DNA of 64,000 nucleotides from Strix aluco (GCF_031877795.1 NC_133954.1:9515466-9579465); one strand, 5' to 3'. Positions 33,101 through 55,799 are shown, counted from the first letter of the stretch. Translations and numbers: made by a program. The notes: generated from the letters alone by a model not told the origin.

Positions 33101-33295
33101 TAATGCCACATTTATTTTTTTAACATGTACGCATTCTAGCATTGGATGAATTCCTTTAAATTAATGGGGAGTACTATACCACCCACATGGTATATGGTAA
33201 AGCAAGATACCCAACAAAATGGCAAATACGGATCAGGAGCAGCAGTGCTAAATGAAGAATAAAGAGAGACTAATATCTTAAAGCTTGTTGACTCC
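30150..33295. other. Intergenic region between KRT222 and KRT12
   Basis: No exon of a keratin or any other recognisable gene was found on either strand. In mammals this interval contains KRT24, KRT25-28 and KRT10; I see no decayed rod-domain remnant such as LNDRLA or TYRRLL-type segments. A small CpG-rich patch lies at about 32955-33045. Confidence 0.6.
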
Positions 33296-33297
33296 TT

Positions 33298-33303
33298 TTT
33301 ATT
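33298..33303 (-). terminator. Candidate KRT12 poly(A) signal
   Basis: AATAAA on the minus strand about 365 nt past the KRT12 stop codon. It is the first canonical hexamer I found downstream. Confidence 0.4.
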
Positions 33304-33666
33304 AGTCAAGAAAACTGGAAAATGAGGTTAGAATAGCAAAATTATTTCATCTATTAATTCCTAAAAATGATTAAAAAGCTTATCTAATTAAATGCCTAAT
33401 GTGTGCACCATATTTCTAGTTATTGAACAAAGAACTGATGATAGATTTAAACAGCACTGCAAAAATAATACAGGTTATACCAATAGACTGAAGCAGAAAA
33501 TATATTGCATGACTGCTAAGAATGAAAATACAGGCTTTGAGTAAAAGAATCTTAGTAAAAAGCCAATCTATTTTTATCATGTCATACACAAGAACAAAAC
33601 TATTTATCCATTTTGGCTTTGAAAAAACACGGAGTGAACAGATCCTTTGCAATATCAGGTCGTGCC

Positions 33667-37327
<3,661 letters not shown>

Positions 37328-37392
37328 GGTGCTGGAGCTGCCCTGGTGCAGAGCACACCACAGAGCAAGGCACCTCAGAGAGCACCTCGGCC

Positions 37393-37400
37393 TTTATATA
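37393..37400 (-). promoter_or_regulatory. KRT12: KRT12 TATA box
   Basis: TATATAAA on the minus strand, about 66 nt upstream of the ATG. This predicts a start near 37370 and a 5' UTR of about 40 nt, as expected for a type I keratin gene. Confidence 0.8.
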
Positions 37401-37439
37401 GGGGAGGCAGCGGGTGTTGCAGTAGTAGTCCCCACCTCC

Positions 37440-39570
37440 TGGGAAGATCTTTAATTCTTTCTCTCTCATTTGGAGGGAAAGTCAGTTTAACGTGTCCTGA
37501 CCCAACTAAATGATATTTGCCAATGTAAATTGCCAATGGGAGTGGAAATCTGGTGCCTTCCAGGTATTTGCTGTGTGAGGGGAAATGGGTGGAGTAGAGC
37601 TAAGACATCATGATAATGTTTTGCCAAGTGCAATGAAGCACAAAGATTTCTTTTCGCATTTAAATCCTTCCTAAATAATTTTTTTGGCATTACAGATTAA
37701 TTACTTTCTTGGTTTGGGGCTATTATTATAGAATTATGCTTAAGTCGGTGGAGCGATGCCTTTCGTATCGTCCTTCCCAGTGTGCATGTCAAAAACGTGT
37801 TTCTTTTCATAATACTTCTCTGGCATGAACCTCTGCCAGATTAGTGCTCCCTGTATGTTTAATAAGAAGTAAGAAAAGTGATCAACAAAAGTGTATGATG
37901 AGGTATATGGACATTCAGTGATCTGCAGGTTGATCATTAATATGAAAACATGAATATCCTTGATTATACAGAATATAATTGTAATTGTGTTTTCTGCCCT
38001 AAACCTTTCATCATTGAAATACCTCTGTGTAATACGCATAGCCTGTACCAACAGTTCATACTTTTGAGCTGAAAACGAACCATTGTATCTTCTCAATAGT
38101 TTGCTATTATCTCAAAATAAGAAAAATGATTTCTGTATTTTGTGTGTTTTATAATATAAAGATCAGATATAGCTCTTCTGGTTGCTGGTTTAGGCATGGA
38201 AGCCTTTTGAAGTTACTTTGGTAAACAAAATTGTTTTTTCTTTGTCTTGGCTTAATTATATCATTGGATTTGTCAATTGAAATATATTCATTTTTAATTT
38301 ATCTACATCCAGGAGCATGGGTGCTTTTTTGGGCAGAAATGTATTATGAGCAGTAGATCAAAGGTTTAGGTAAAGCATTTATGTAGAGATGAACTGATAG
38401 CCTGGTATCAGTGACTCATGGTAGTGAAAGAAAAGGATTACTTTCTTTGGCAGCTGTTTAAGTGCAGTAAATAACACACTGGACAGGTGAGATTTCAAAA
38501 GGAAGAGGTTTTTGTGTTTATGTTGTCAAGAGGAAAATGTAGACTCCTTGGACTGAAGCTCTGGGTGTGGCGTAGGAGACTTACACTGTACGGGAAGGGG
38601 TGGGTGCAGTTCTTGGTAGAGAAGGGGTTAATAGAGATGGTGGTCTTTTTGTGTCTGAACTGAAAGGCAAAATATATTCTTATTGGTAAAATACCTTTGC
38701 TTGCTATAGTCTGATGATATAAACATTCACAGAGAGTGAAAAAGAATAAATAGGCTTCTTCAATTTCTGTATTCATTTTTATTTATTATGAAATGCAAAT
38801 TGACACTTCTTATTTATTTGAAAATCAGTTTTTGCTGAAGTGAAGCTGCATTACATTTGGATGGAAGTTCAAGTTCAGAAGAGGTGCACTGAATCAACAT
38901 TTTAATGCGTTTTGAAAAACAAATCTACTCTAAATGTGCTAGTACATAAGAGAAAAAAATGATTGCTAAACTTTGGATTGCAATTAAAGTGGCATATCTG
39001 ATAGAGAGTGTATCACCTGTATCGGGCAAATTCTGTTTGGTAAAGTTTTGATGAGGTGTCCACCAAGGTTTCAGAAATAGCACCTCTCTTCTAAAATCTT
39101 TTCATTTATTAATATGTTGAAAGTCTGAGAAAACTCAAGGCACCAAATGTTGACGTGAGCTGTCTGAAAAAGCAAACAAATTCTGAGTGCTTTCAGAAGA
39201 GTCCGTTACTATCGAGAGCTTGTTAAGCACATGAGCAAATTTTGTCCCATGTCTTCATCTAATGACTTTCACCAGCTTACTGCTTTGAAACTTCAACCGT
39301 AAACATTGCTTCAGTATTTTTCTAAATTGAATTTAGATTATTTAAAAAGCTATAGTAAATTCATGCTATAAGTCATTTTGACTTTCTAATTTTTACTGAG
39401 CAAGTTTTTGAATGTAATTTTAAGACTCTGATGTAAGTAAAATCTAATATTTCAGTTTTTATCTGTCTTGGAAACAATTATACATTTATAACAGGCTGAT
39501 TTGGGGTTTTTTCATCAAAGTATTTAGTCACCCTAAGTAAGCCCAAAATCTTGTACTTTGTAAGTTACTG
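37440..39570. other. Intergenic region between KRT12 and KRT20
   Basis: AT-rich. The only notable item is an uninterrupted minus-strand frame at 37740-38111 with no homolog that I recognise (see findings). No repeat or RNA gene was seen. Confidence 0.5.
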
Positions 39571-39572
39571 TT

Positions 39573-39578
39573 TTTATT
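39573..39578 (-). terminator. Candidate KRT20 poly(A) signal
   Basis: AATAAA on the minus strand about 175 nt past the stop codon. A weaker ATTAAA lies nearer, at 39686-39691. Confidence 0.45.
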
Positions 39579-39752
39579 AACACTCTCCCCACACCAAAGA
39601 AAAAAAAAAAGGTTGAGAATTGATAGTTTGTAATTTTTCAACCCTTTTGGGTTTTAGGGAGAATTAGACTAGATTCTTTATAAAGTTTAATCTTCTAGTT
39701 TTGGCATCAGCTCCGAGAAGCTCAGAGGCCGTCTCCTCTCTGCTGGTGCCAT

Positions 39753-45164
<5,412 letters not shown>

Positions 45165-45244
45165 TGGTGTTCTTCGCCTTCTAACGGCTAAATCTACACA
45201 GGAGAGGGCCGCTGAAGTGAAGAGCAGTGTGTGCTCTGTGAACG

Positions 45245-45250
45245 TTTATA
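45245..45250 (-). promoter_or_regulatory. KRT20: KRT20 TATA box
   Basis: The minus strand reads CAGTATAAACG, about 80 nt upstream of the ATG. This predicts a transcription start near 45218 and a 5' UTR of about 55 nt. Confidence 0.75.
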
Positions 45251-47467
45251 CTGGGTTTGAGAGGAAGCATGGGAGCTGTAAACCCCACCTCTGTTGACAC
45301 ACAGTGTAACTGGTGTCAGCACAAATAGCACACAGCATATTGCCCCCACACGCCACATAATGTAAAGGGTTGAGAAACGCTCCCCAGGTGGTTTGGCTTG
45401 CTTTGTTATTATTTTGAATAGAAGATAAAACACAAATAAACTGTTGAATTATTTATAACGGCCATACTCTCTATAGTCCTTCTGAACAAACAAGTAGATT
45501 CTTACCCCCATGTGCAGTGTATGAAATGAAAATGAGGGTTGACTATATGTGACAAGAGACTTAAAATATTTATATTTGTGATCAGGTTTCTATTTCTGTT
45601 GAGCAAGCAATAGTTTGGGCCTCAGGACAGTGTAGAACAGTGTATAAATTATTAGAAAGGAGGTGTCTGTAGCTAATTCATTTTATAGTAAGCACAAAGC
45701 AATATTCATACTGTAACTGGAAAGTGAATGTTGCTGTAATTAGCTTGCATTGAATATGCATTCATTTAGTATTGGAAAACTGTTACAAGTTGAACTCTAG
45801 TTTTCAATACAGTTGAAATTAAGCAGAAAGAGTATTGCTTTGTCCATAAGTGAAGTAATAGGAACAAGAATATTGGAAATCTTCATTGCCCGTGTTACTT
45901 CACGTATGAGATGCTGAGGACCACAGAGTGCCAGGAGGCGTTGAGATCAGGCTTCCAGCACGACGGGCTTCCAGCCCTCCTGTGTGGCTGAAGTCAAAGC
46001 AAACCCAGTGTCCCTCTGCCGCGGCAGCGTCCTGGACAAGGAGACTGCCGGCTACTGAGAGCCGCTGCCGGGCCTTCCCTCACAAACCCCGTGTTCCCTT
46101 CGTTAGCAGGAAATCAGCTGCCTTGGTTCAGTGCCTGAGGAAACCCGACCATCCTCCTGCTAATCGCACTGAGGTTCCTAAACTGACCGTGGTGTATACT
46201 TTTGATACAGAAAATGCAGAGATAAACTGGAAAGCAGGGGAGGAAGCTGGCTGCCGAGGGGGTTGTTAGCGCTGCAGGTAGCAGGTGTGCACGGGGACAG
46301 TACGTAGGTGTAGTTCCTTGGGGCACTGCACTGACAGTACTTCAGTGTATTATTAATGTACAGCTAGTCAGGTAGAACAATTAACACCTATTGCTGCTAT
46401 TAGTGACAACAGCTGCTGTACAGACTGATCTCCAACCTCGGGGCAAGGAAATTGGTGGGACATTAGTGGGACAATGCTTTGGAGGCGTTGAAGTGTATAT
46501 TGGAAGCATGTTCAGGTTTCTGAGAACACCTAACCTGGTTATTAGGGAATCAGCACTGCTAAGTTTTTTACGTTACTGTGCTACAGATTCATCTAAATAG
46601 TGTTGGATCAAGGCAGAGTTAAGCTGTCATACTGAGCTATTCTGAAAATACGCGTCTTCCAAACCAGAGGGACCAGCATTCAGGGCAGAACTTTTTTGCA
46701 GGAGGATGCTGTGAATTGTGTTTGGACTTTGAATGTCTTTGGGTGTAACTGGTAATGAAAAATATTTATGACACTTGAGACCAAAGTACACCAGCCGTAT
46801 CATTTGGACTGTAACTATAGAAACTCGATGTGGGTTATCTTTTGTTCATTAAAAATATTCAGACTGAGTAAGAATCAATCATGTTAGTAGGGCAGAGCTT
46901 TCACCTTTAAAGCTGTAAGAGGAATAGAGCAAGAGATCCTGCTGCAGTAACATCTCTTGGCTATATATTTCACTGCCTGGATCTCTGACAGTATTTTGTG
47001 ATAGTCTATTTAAGAGTAAACATTCTGCTTTGTCTTCTTAGTATTTATTAAAATTAGTTTCCATGTTACCTTGATGGTATTTTTTTTAAACATCACTTGA
47101 AGATTCCATTTTTTCTTTTATTGAGCAAATGACAAAGGTTCTTTGTTAGCTTTCATGTTTGTCCATAAATGCAAAAAATGTCATCAAAGGTCTAGATTGG
47201 CTTTTGTGGGGCAAATTCCTAATCTTTGTATTCACAACTATCCCACCTCCCTATGAAGAAGCAGCTACATAGTTTAAATATCAGCAGTTAATTGCATGTG
47301 TTGTTAAATTACTGTCAGGTGTTTGAAATTTACAGAAGCTGGATAATATTTAGAAATGTGAGAATAATATAAAAATACATTTCAGATTGATAGAGAAGTA
47401 AAATTCACTGATGCATAAAAATTACTAAACTTTTTTCTAACTTCACCTTATACAGTGATCTGGATTA

Positions 47468-47545
47468 AAGTGGACATGGGGATTGGGTCAGACATCCTGT
47501 GTTCTGGCTCTGCTACTTTAGGTCAAGCTGAACCTTCAGCAATTA
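47468..47545 (-). repeat. MIR-like ancient SINE remnant
   Basis: The plus strand has CATCCTGTGTTCTGGCTCTG, then CTACTTTAGGTCAAGCTGAA, which resembles the reverse complement of the MIR core (CTGGCTCTGCCACTTAC...). The similarity is short and diverged. Confidence 0.3.
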
Positions 47546-50399
47546 TTTTTCTTCCAGAATTGTCTTGACTATTAAGCAGAAGTATTCCAGGCATATGCAA
47601 TTGGAAGCACAGAGCAATAGCGTCATGCAGACCTAGTATGAAAAGACATTGGGCTGAATTTTCTTGGTGTTCTTTCTCTTTGCTTCTCCAAATCACCTGC
47701 TGACAGTTTCTCTGGTCTTATCATTCTACATATGCTTCTATTAAAAAAAAAGAAACTGGAATATTTGCAAGATTATTTACTAAGATCAGAGGTGGGTTTA
47801 GCTCCTATTTTTTGGTTCAATGCAGTTTTTTCTATGGAATGTATCCTGAATGGTTGTCTAAATCACTGGAAACTGCGAGAGTGAGCGCCGCAGACTGTGT
47901 CTATACCAGTAAATGAAACAAAGGCAAGGCCCGTAGGCTGGCCAGGGGCAGCGGCTTAGCCAGCGCCACGGCTCACGTCTCCAAGCTGTCCAGCTGTCAG
48001 CTGGGAGTGGTCACAGCCACCACTACCTCTTGAACTATGCCCAGGTATTATCTGGAAGAATATGGGCTGCCTTATTTTTAATTTTTTTAATTTTATTGGT
48101 TGTAACAGTAGATTATCTAAATAGATGTTGAGCAACCTAAAAATATATTATCTGATACCTGCAGTTTTGATCAGTTAAGGAAGTGCTGTTAACACTTTGT
48201 TGATGCTTTAGTTCAGCTGTGCAGTTTCCAACAAGACTCCGTTGTGAATGTGCTGTAGAGGACGGGCTGTGGATCGTGTGTAGTGCTTCCTTTCAGTGAC
48301 GTGCTTGGTTGGAATGGTTCGTGTGTGGTCATAAAAAACCATTCATAGCAACACTAATAAAATGTTTGATTTCATGAAGAAATCTCGTCTGTGTGACAGA
48401 AGTTTAATATATATTAGAGAGATAAGTCAGGCAGGGTTATGATAACGTGCATGCCATTTAGTATTACTCACCTTTACTAACCAGTCATGGGTAACCAGTC
48501 TTGACAGTTCAAGGAAAAAAAGACACACCCAGCTGTGGTTCTGCATTTATGCTGCCTTTAGGTGGAACATAGGCTTTTCTTTTGGCTGACTTAAGATTTA
48601 AATAAAGAAAAGTCTTTTAGTTCAGTCTTTAGTGGTGATCCATTCTAGGAGTGAAAGCCAGTGCCCCTTTATTAGTCGCTGTAACTATGTTGCTGATCTC
48701 AGTTTGGATTTTGTGTCCTAAAAGTTTGAATCTGAAAGATCTCTTAGAATAGAGTCCCAAAAGGACTTCCACTGTACAAGGTGCATTCAAGGAAGAGCAA
48801 TTCCTTGTTCAGCGTTCCAGCCATATTCCAATATTCAGTATTTCTGTGTCCGAGAAATTCCCCTCCTTCTCTTCTTAACCCACTTGCAAGAAGAAGTGAC
48901 TTCCTAATTTAAACCACGCAACTGGTTTACAACCAAGGGAACAGTTGTAAAATGAGCTTCCGGGGGAAAATCTGAGTCAATTTTTAACACAGATGTGAGC
49001 CAATAGCAGATTTTAAATTAAGATTTTTCTAAATGAGTGAAAAAAAGTACTTAGGACAATTCTCCACCCTGAAAACAACTGTCTTTGCACTATTTGTTAA
49101 TGCAAATGCTGCACCCTTGAAGATTGCTCTCTCCAAAGAATAAAAAAAGATGTTCTGTGTTTCACTGAAATGTGATCAGACGAGAGAAAGGTCCAGATGG
49201 TGTCACTAACTCAACTGGATTCACTTAAGCCCTGCACATATTTGCAGCACAAGATCTTACATTGTTTTCCTCACATATATATTTTTTCTTCCTTTCCCTC
49301 TCCTTTTAACTTTTTGTCCAATGAAAATATCTTAATTATCAAATCATTGCACCTTATTTCTTTCCGCTTTGAGCTTTTGACCAGAGAGGTAAATTTAAAA
49401 CATTACTTTAAATAGTATGATACTTCAGTGTTCTAGATCTTGGAGTGGTGCATAGGACAGCGTGTTGGTTACATCCTGCCCCAACCACAGGTTGAAAATG
49501 AAAGTCAGGAGCTGCTTTTCATGTCTCAGCTGCTCTGCTTGAATAGAATCAGATTTCAGTGCCAACAACAACAGCTCCAGGCCATACAAATGAACCTTCT
49601 CTTTTTTCTCCCCTAAAAGTATCATTAATATCAGCTCTAATAGAATCTAAAAGACTACCAGGCAGATCTTTTTCCCTTGTAAAAATTATGTGGAACTGAG
49701 GTGTCAGTGAAATGAGAAAACCTGGAGAATATTTCAGCTTACTAGTTTTCTCAGTTCCATAATGCTGGAATAGTTTAGTATCCATGATAAAATATTACAT
49801 AATTATATGATTCAGTAAGTAAATACAATTTTCACGGCCCTCTGCAAATATATGCCCACACTGATAGTACACCGTAAAAGGTACGTACAAACCCCGCGCA
49901 GCACGCATTCACATCTGTGTAGATTTTTTTTGCTAGCTTTTAAAAAAAAAAAAATCCTTGTGCTTTCAGGGACCTGACTTCTATAATGCTTGGAACCCCC
50001 AAACCAGGAGAAAAACTTATTTTTTTTTTCAAGGGTATAGTTGCACTCCTAACTGTCAGGAGTTGCCTGGGCAGTTGCACAACTGCAGCTTTTTGTTTGG
50101 GACCACTCCGGTGGCTCAGCCTTTCTGACGCTCTAGGGGGTACATTCTGGTGGCGGCGTGGCACCCCCTCTCCCAGTATTTGTCTAACCAGTTCCAGGCT
50201 GCGGCTTGCTCGCTTGGGAAGGAGAAGGGACCTGAAACACTCTCCAGCTTCAGGATCTGCGTCGGGCAATCAGGGATCAAAAACATTTAAAAAAAAATTA
50301 AAAAAACCCACCCAAAACAAAACAGGTCAAAAATATATCTCAGTACTCCCCTGGCGAGATGGACATAGCAATGTCCATGACACAAAAACGTAAATAGAA

Positions 50400-50670
50400 C
50401 TTTGCAGTGAAAAGCTGCTCCCAAGCCGCCCGGCGGAGGGCAGGTCCCGGCAGGTTCCCGGGGCGCTGCCGCCGCCGCTCGGGGCCGCCCGGGGCGCACA
50501 CGCGGGGCTGGCGCTAGAGGCCACCACTTGCCCGTTAAACGAGCCACCTCTGCGGAGCGCCCAGCGTCCGCTCCTGGCCGTGCTTCATGTGAGTCACATA
50601 TTGCATAACAACAGCTCACGTATTACCCACTTTGCTGGTCCTATATCCAGAAGAAAAATTTTTTGCATAA
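50400..50670. promoter_or_regulatory. Candidate regulatory element: CpG patch with AP-1 and C/EBP-like sites
   Basis: A short CpG-dense block (about 50425-50580) is followed by TGAGTCA at 50590-50596 (a perfect AP-1 core) and TTGCATAA at 50601-50608 and again at 50663-50670 (C/EBP-like). It lies roughly midway between KRT20 and KRT23 in AT-rich DNA. AP-1 and C/EBP factors are common regulators of epithelial keratin genes, so an enhancer is plausible, but this is inference from motifs alone. Confidence 0.35.
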
Positions 50671-53394
50671 CTCTCGTGGCCAAATGTTTAAAGTAATATT
50701 TATCTTCACAGCCACAAGCTGTAATTACAAGAGTTTAGCGCTGCGTATGGCGGTGAGTTTGTAAGCAATGGCAACAAGTATTGTCTATCTTTCTAAATCT
50801 TGAAAGCTGGATTTTTGAGGACAGGAATGTTCGTTATCGCTTCGAATTATGCCCCTTTATGACTGATGCTTCAGTATCAATTTTTAGACAGCAGTAAACT
50901 CTAGACATTAAAGAAAAAACTTCTTTGGTTTTATTTTTACAGTTTTTGTGCTGCCTAGCAGCAATGTTATTTCCAGTGGAACATGTCCATTCACCAAACG
51001 TCTTGGTAGCTGGCTTGAGACTGTTCTGTGATGAGGTTAACTACAAAACAGAGCCTGGGCACTGAAATGGCTTCCAAAAATTGGTAATTTATCTCACTAA
51101 TAAGGAATGAAAAAAAATTTTTTTCCTGCACTGGTAACTTTAAAATCACAGTTTCTGTCTACTTGCAGCAAGATTACATATCTGCTTCTTTGAAATTAAT
51201 TGCTCTGGCAGGAGTTGCTTCCAGTGTATTTGTTTTATGCATTTTATGCTTTAATTTCTTGTTTGCATGATTCAGGGCTGTAGACCTGAGCCAAAGTTGG
51301 CACTTTCTCTCTAATAGTAGCAGACTATTAATTTCTATTCTAAAGAAGTGCTGTGTAGTCTCTCAGCCTCTTCAGCTTGTTTGTTTCTCCTTCTTTTCCC
51401 TGCCTGCTCCGAATAATTATTCCTCTAAATGGAATTACATTTTTTTCTAATTATAGTCCTCATTTTTGTTGCTTTCTATAGAGCCTAATAACAGCCTATC
51501 AAATTAACTCCTTTTGACTTGACCTTAGGATGTTGGAAAGCAAAAAAATTTACCCCTGAAGTCTAGATCGTTACTGGAAGTGTCTTTACCACAGCTGGAT
51601 GTTATAATTTTATGCCTTTAAGCTTCTGATGCATATTCAGAGTTTCAAAAGGCAAATTAGTATGTCCAGAGAAGCAGCCGTGCACCTGTTTCACCATTAG
51701 GTCACGTCTAGTGCTATGAGCTTCTATCATAAGGGCAGTCCAAGCTGTAATATATTGATGCTTATGTTTCATGTGGTATTTCTGCAAACAATTCTTTTAT
51801 GCCAACCCCTAGATGTGGGGCTCAAGTAGGTCATTTCAGTATAGTCACACAATTAAAAATATCTTAAAAATACAACTTGAAAAGAAATAAAAGATTTTAC
51901 TGAGGAAGGAATTATGAGGAAGCAATACATGGTAAAAACTTACTTGTGATTTCACAAAGCCAAATGTGTAAGTAGAGTCAATAATTAAGATGCCTTTGCT
52001 GTATAATTCGGGACGTGGGGAGGAGGGGGGGTGCAGGCCTCTCAAGCATTATTCTTTCTTTGCTTCCCTGTTTATAGATCCTTCCCTTTTCTAAATGATT
52101 CATACACAGGAACAGGCATCTCCCAGCAAAACTGCAGAAACCTTTATAGGTCAGGGTGTGGACATTGTGAAATGTTTTACCGGCTCTTCTACCTGTTCTC
52201 TCTGCTTCAATAATAGCGTGCAAACAGTGTTTTTAGCAGTGCTACAAGTGCTAGATTTTCTTTTCTTCTCTTTCTGAAATGACTTCTTTAATTTTGCATC
52301 TGCATTAACAAGGCAGGCAGAAAGCAAAAATTTTGCATTCTACAGAAATGTCTTGTTCATAAATAAGAAAGAAACCTGCCAATGTGTGGCCACATCACCC
52401 AAAAGAATGTGTGATTAATAGCACAAACCATTACTGCATTACCTCATTGCAAACCTCTTCCAGAGGATCAACAATTCACCTACTAAAGCTGCGTATTGTA
52501 ATATACCTTAATAAGTTTTAACATTTCTACAAGTGAAATGAGCTATGACTCATGCACGTTCTGGAGTGCGTTCAAGTCTGTTATAAATCACGTTGGAGGA
52601 TTATTTAGTGCAGGACTTCCTTAAATGGCAGGTGAAACTCCCAGAAGTGATTTGTGAATGCTGATGGTTTCAGCCTCCTTTTATAGCCTGAGTTCCTGTG
52701 CCTTGTTAGTTTGCAAAAGTTGTTACATCATTCACTTAGACGTAGAATTGACATTCTCTCCTAATGGTATTTTTTTGCTATCCTCTTCCATTTATGGGAA
52801 ATAGAGTATATTCACTTTGAGTGTGTTATTTTTTATGATACTTCACATTTTTAAAATTGCAGTTTCTTTGGGCCTGGGTCAGTCACTTCCTTCGTGTTGA
52901 AACAGCACTTCTGTGTATATTTAATACTGAAGTGGAATGAATACCAGCTAGCAGAGTGCAATCAGTTTTAATACAACGAATTAATAAAATAATTTTTCAA
53001 GCAATACAGTGTCACACGCCTGGAGATTTCCCTCCCTTGAAGACACTGGTCTGAGACTGAGAGAAAGAAGCACGTATGCCATCTCTTTTTTGAAGTTTCC
53101 CAGATACTACAAACTCACCCAAGACACCCAGGCATAGTGTTCTGTACAGGACTAATTTTAGTAGAGCTATTGGCACATGTAAATCGAAGAACATCATCAA
53201 AGTGTGCGCAGGGTCTTGACCGGCAGTACACACTTGGAATGAATCAGTCAGCTTAAGCATCTTCCATGCGATCAGATCCAGGAAGGATTGCTGTAACGAG
53301 AGAATGGCTCGTCGCGGAAGTTGTATTATCTAATAGCTGGGGTAAGTAGAAGCTGTGAAGTGATGAATTCTAATTTAGTCGCTATTAGTGACTT

Positions 53395-53560
53395 TCTTTG
53401 CAGCCTTGAGCTAGTTGTGTCATCTCTTTTTCCAATTTCTCAAGCAATAAAATGGGAATGATAACACTACCCCCATTCATTATCTCCCTAACTTCATCTC
53501 TCAGCGTGTTGTGACAATATAATGTTAATAGTGCATGCAAGTGGTAAATAATAGTTTCAT
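53395..53560 (-). repeat. MIR-like ancient SINE remnant
   Basis: The plus strand carries AGCTAGTTGTGTCATCTCTT, then CAATAAAATGGGAATGATAA and GTGTTGTGACAATATAATG. These correspond in order to the reverse complement of MIR (AGCTGTGTGACCTTGG..., TAAAATGGGGATAATAA, GTTGTTGTGAGGATTAAATG). Confidence 0.55.
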
Positions 53561-55572
53561 TATTTATTATTTAAGGTGCAGGCCTACCCTAGATACATTT
53601 GGAAATGCACAGCTTATCTACCAGAACACAAATTCAGAAATAGTGAATAGCCACTAGATATAGGGCAACGTACGGCTGGGGACACAGGATCATAAGCTGT
53701 TCAACCAAAAGGAAATCTGCAATTATACACAGTGTTCTAAAGCCATGAAAAATTATCCAGAAGTAAGCAATCTTTGCTATAGAACGCTTACTTCCGTTTA
53801 GAAAACAGAATGTAGTGTAACTAGTGTTGATATGTTCAAGGACTATTTGGTTCACTTCACTTACTAAAAGGCAGCAACTGGAATGGATGTGTTAGAGCCA
53901 TCGATGTGTGATGATGTCAGTAAATGGAGAGAACTCTGAGGTGAGTGTCGTGAGCTGGGCTGGACTGACCATTGCAGAACGCAGCGACGCAGTTGTAAGT
54001 GAAGGTTAAAATCAGGGAGCAGTGGGCTGGGACCGTTTGGACCACAGCGGAGCGTAACGCAGGAGCGCAGGGAGGGCGTCTCTCGCCTCGGCAGGAGAGG
54101 ACACTGGGACAGGAGCAAAGCCCGTGCATTGCTCAAGAATGCGAAATAAGGACAGGGTGTTCTAGAAAGCACTTCAGTTATTCATTTTTCCTTCTTCTTT
54201 TCTTGTAGTTTAGCACAATCAAAATCTAGCACAAAGCATAGATACTTTCCTTTGATTTAGAAATATGGGGCCACTTAGAAGTTTTTACACTTATTTGTAT
54301 CACAGCAATGCAGTTATGCTCTGCAAATTTTATAAATGAATATAGCTTTAAATAACACAGAAAACTGGTGGAGTCCAGATGCTACAAACACCAGGTCTGG
54401 CTTGTTGGATCTGGTAAGCCGTAAGGAAGGACATTGTTAATTAGCCAAGAGTTACTAATCCTGTATTACAAGTTTTACCCAATTTAAAGAAACCATTAGG
54501 TAATCCATTCAATGCTTTTGGGATCTCTTTGAGCAACAAGGGTGGAGAGTTCGGGGGCCAGGGGCGAAGGGGAATCCGGAACTGGTCCTAACATGCCAGT
54601 GAGAAAACATTGTATCATAGAGATGGACTTTGTTTATTTTAAATCTGCGTTTTCTTTGAAATGTTGGCTTTCTTTTGTGAGCCTTGTTTACAAAGCAAAG
54701 CAAGTAACAGGAATCCTTTATGAAATCCCTTATGAGTAGGTAGGAAAGAGCACAGTGACAATTTTGCTCATGACTACCAGACTGCCCTGAACACAGTGTT
54801 TTATATGCAGATGTTGACTTTGGAATGCAGATCTGTACAGACACTCATTATGCTCCATTTTCTCTCTCTTTTTTCTGCTTTACAGTCTTCCTCATCTAAA
54901 CAGTCCTGATATTTCTCTTTTTCTTGCTCAGTTTTTAGCTCCGCGTATCACTGGAAATTCTCCTATTGCTGTTAGGGTCTCCTGCTGAGGTGGTGACTGG
55001 GCGGATGTGAGAAGGGGGACAAAGCTTGGATTTGGCCGAAGAACTTGGGCCTCTCCCCTTACGTTAGTAAGCCTTGGGTATACCAGTCTGTCCGGACTGC
55101 AGAACCCATCACCAAACCCAGTGAGCATTTATATGAAAGCAAAGAACTGAAACGGCTTTTTGAATTAAATGGGTCACTGAGAAAGAATGAGAGTATCTGG
55201 AAAAGTACTTCTAATCTTTGAAGGAAAGCGTGGAAAGATGGTTAAAAAGCTGAAGAATAAAGAAATGTTTCTAGGGTGACTATTTTAGTAGAGTGTACTT
55301 TACAACAGTCCTACTAATAACGCTGTTTTAAATGGTGACATTGGAAAGTTGTGTATCGGGAAGTCTGTCAGCTTTGCTTATGTAAATGTCACCTGTAACT
55401 TGTGGCACCGCTTTTCTTCTTGTTTTGTGTCCTTCCAGTTTTATACCTCCTGAAACAATGAGGCTTTTGCAGTCATGACCTGTGTCAGTAACACCCCCAC
55501 TTTGGGCTGGTGCATATGTAAGAAAAAGCAAAATTGGAAAATCCAACAACCAGAACAAGTAATGGAAAAGAA

Positions 55573-55578
55573 TTTATT
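55573..55578 (-). terminator. Candidate KRT23 poly(A) signal
   Basis: AATAAA on the minus strand about 405 nt past the KRT23 stop codon. No closer canonical hexamer was noticed. Confidence 0.4.
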
Positions 55579-55799
55579 GGCTGCAGTGAGGTATATGATG
55601 AGAGACATAAGACCAGGAGAACAGTTGAGAGATTATTCACTTTAAATTACAGTTAATTTGCAGAGCAATAAATGAATCACAGATGGAGATTCATGCCCCA
55701 GTGAGATGTGCATAATACATATATTACCAGCTCAGCCAGTCATTTTCATCAAATAGCTTTTCTTCAGTGTTTTGATGACTAAAATTTCTTTAAACTAAC

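Larger units (their letters stand above)
45260..55570. other. Intergenic region between KRT20 and KRT23
   Basis: Ten kilobases without a recognisable exon on either strand. It contains MIR-like remnants near 47470 and 53400 and a small CpG/AP-1 cluster at about 50400-50670. The remainder is unremarkable AT-rich DNA with short random frames. Confidence 0.55.

Noticed and set aside
49425-49785. Overlapping minus-strand frames (66 and 78 codons) between KRT20 and KRT23
   Set aside because: Considered as a retroelement or exon remnant, but I recognise no reverse transcriptase or other motif and no splice structure.
50287-50619. 110-codon minus-strand frame over the CpG block between KRT20 and KRT23
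   Set aside because: It is Ala/Pro/Arg-rich and arises from GC content; its C-terminal part is translated poly-purine and AT-rich DNA.
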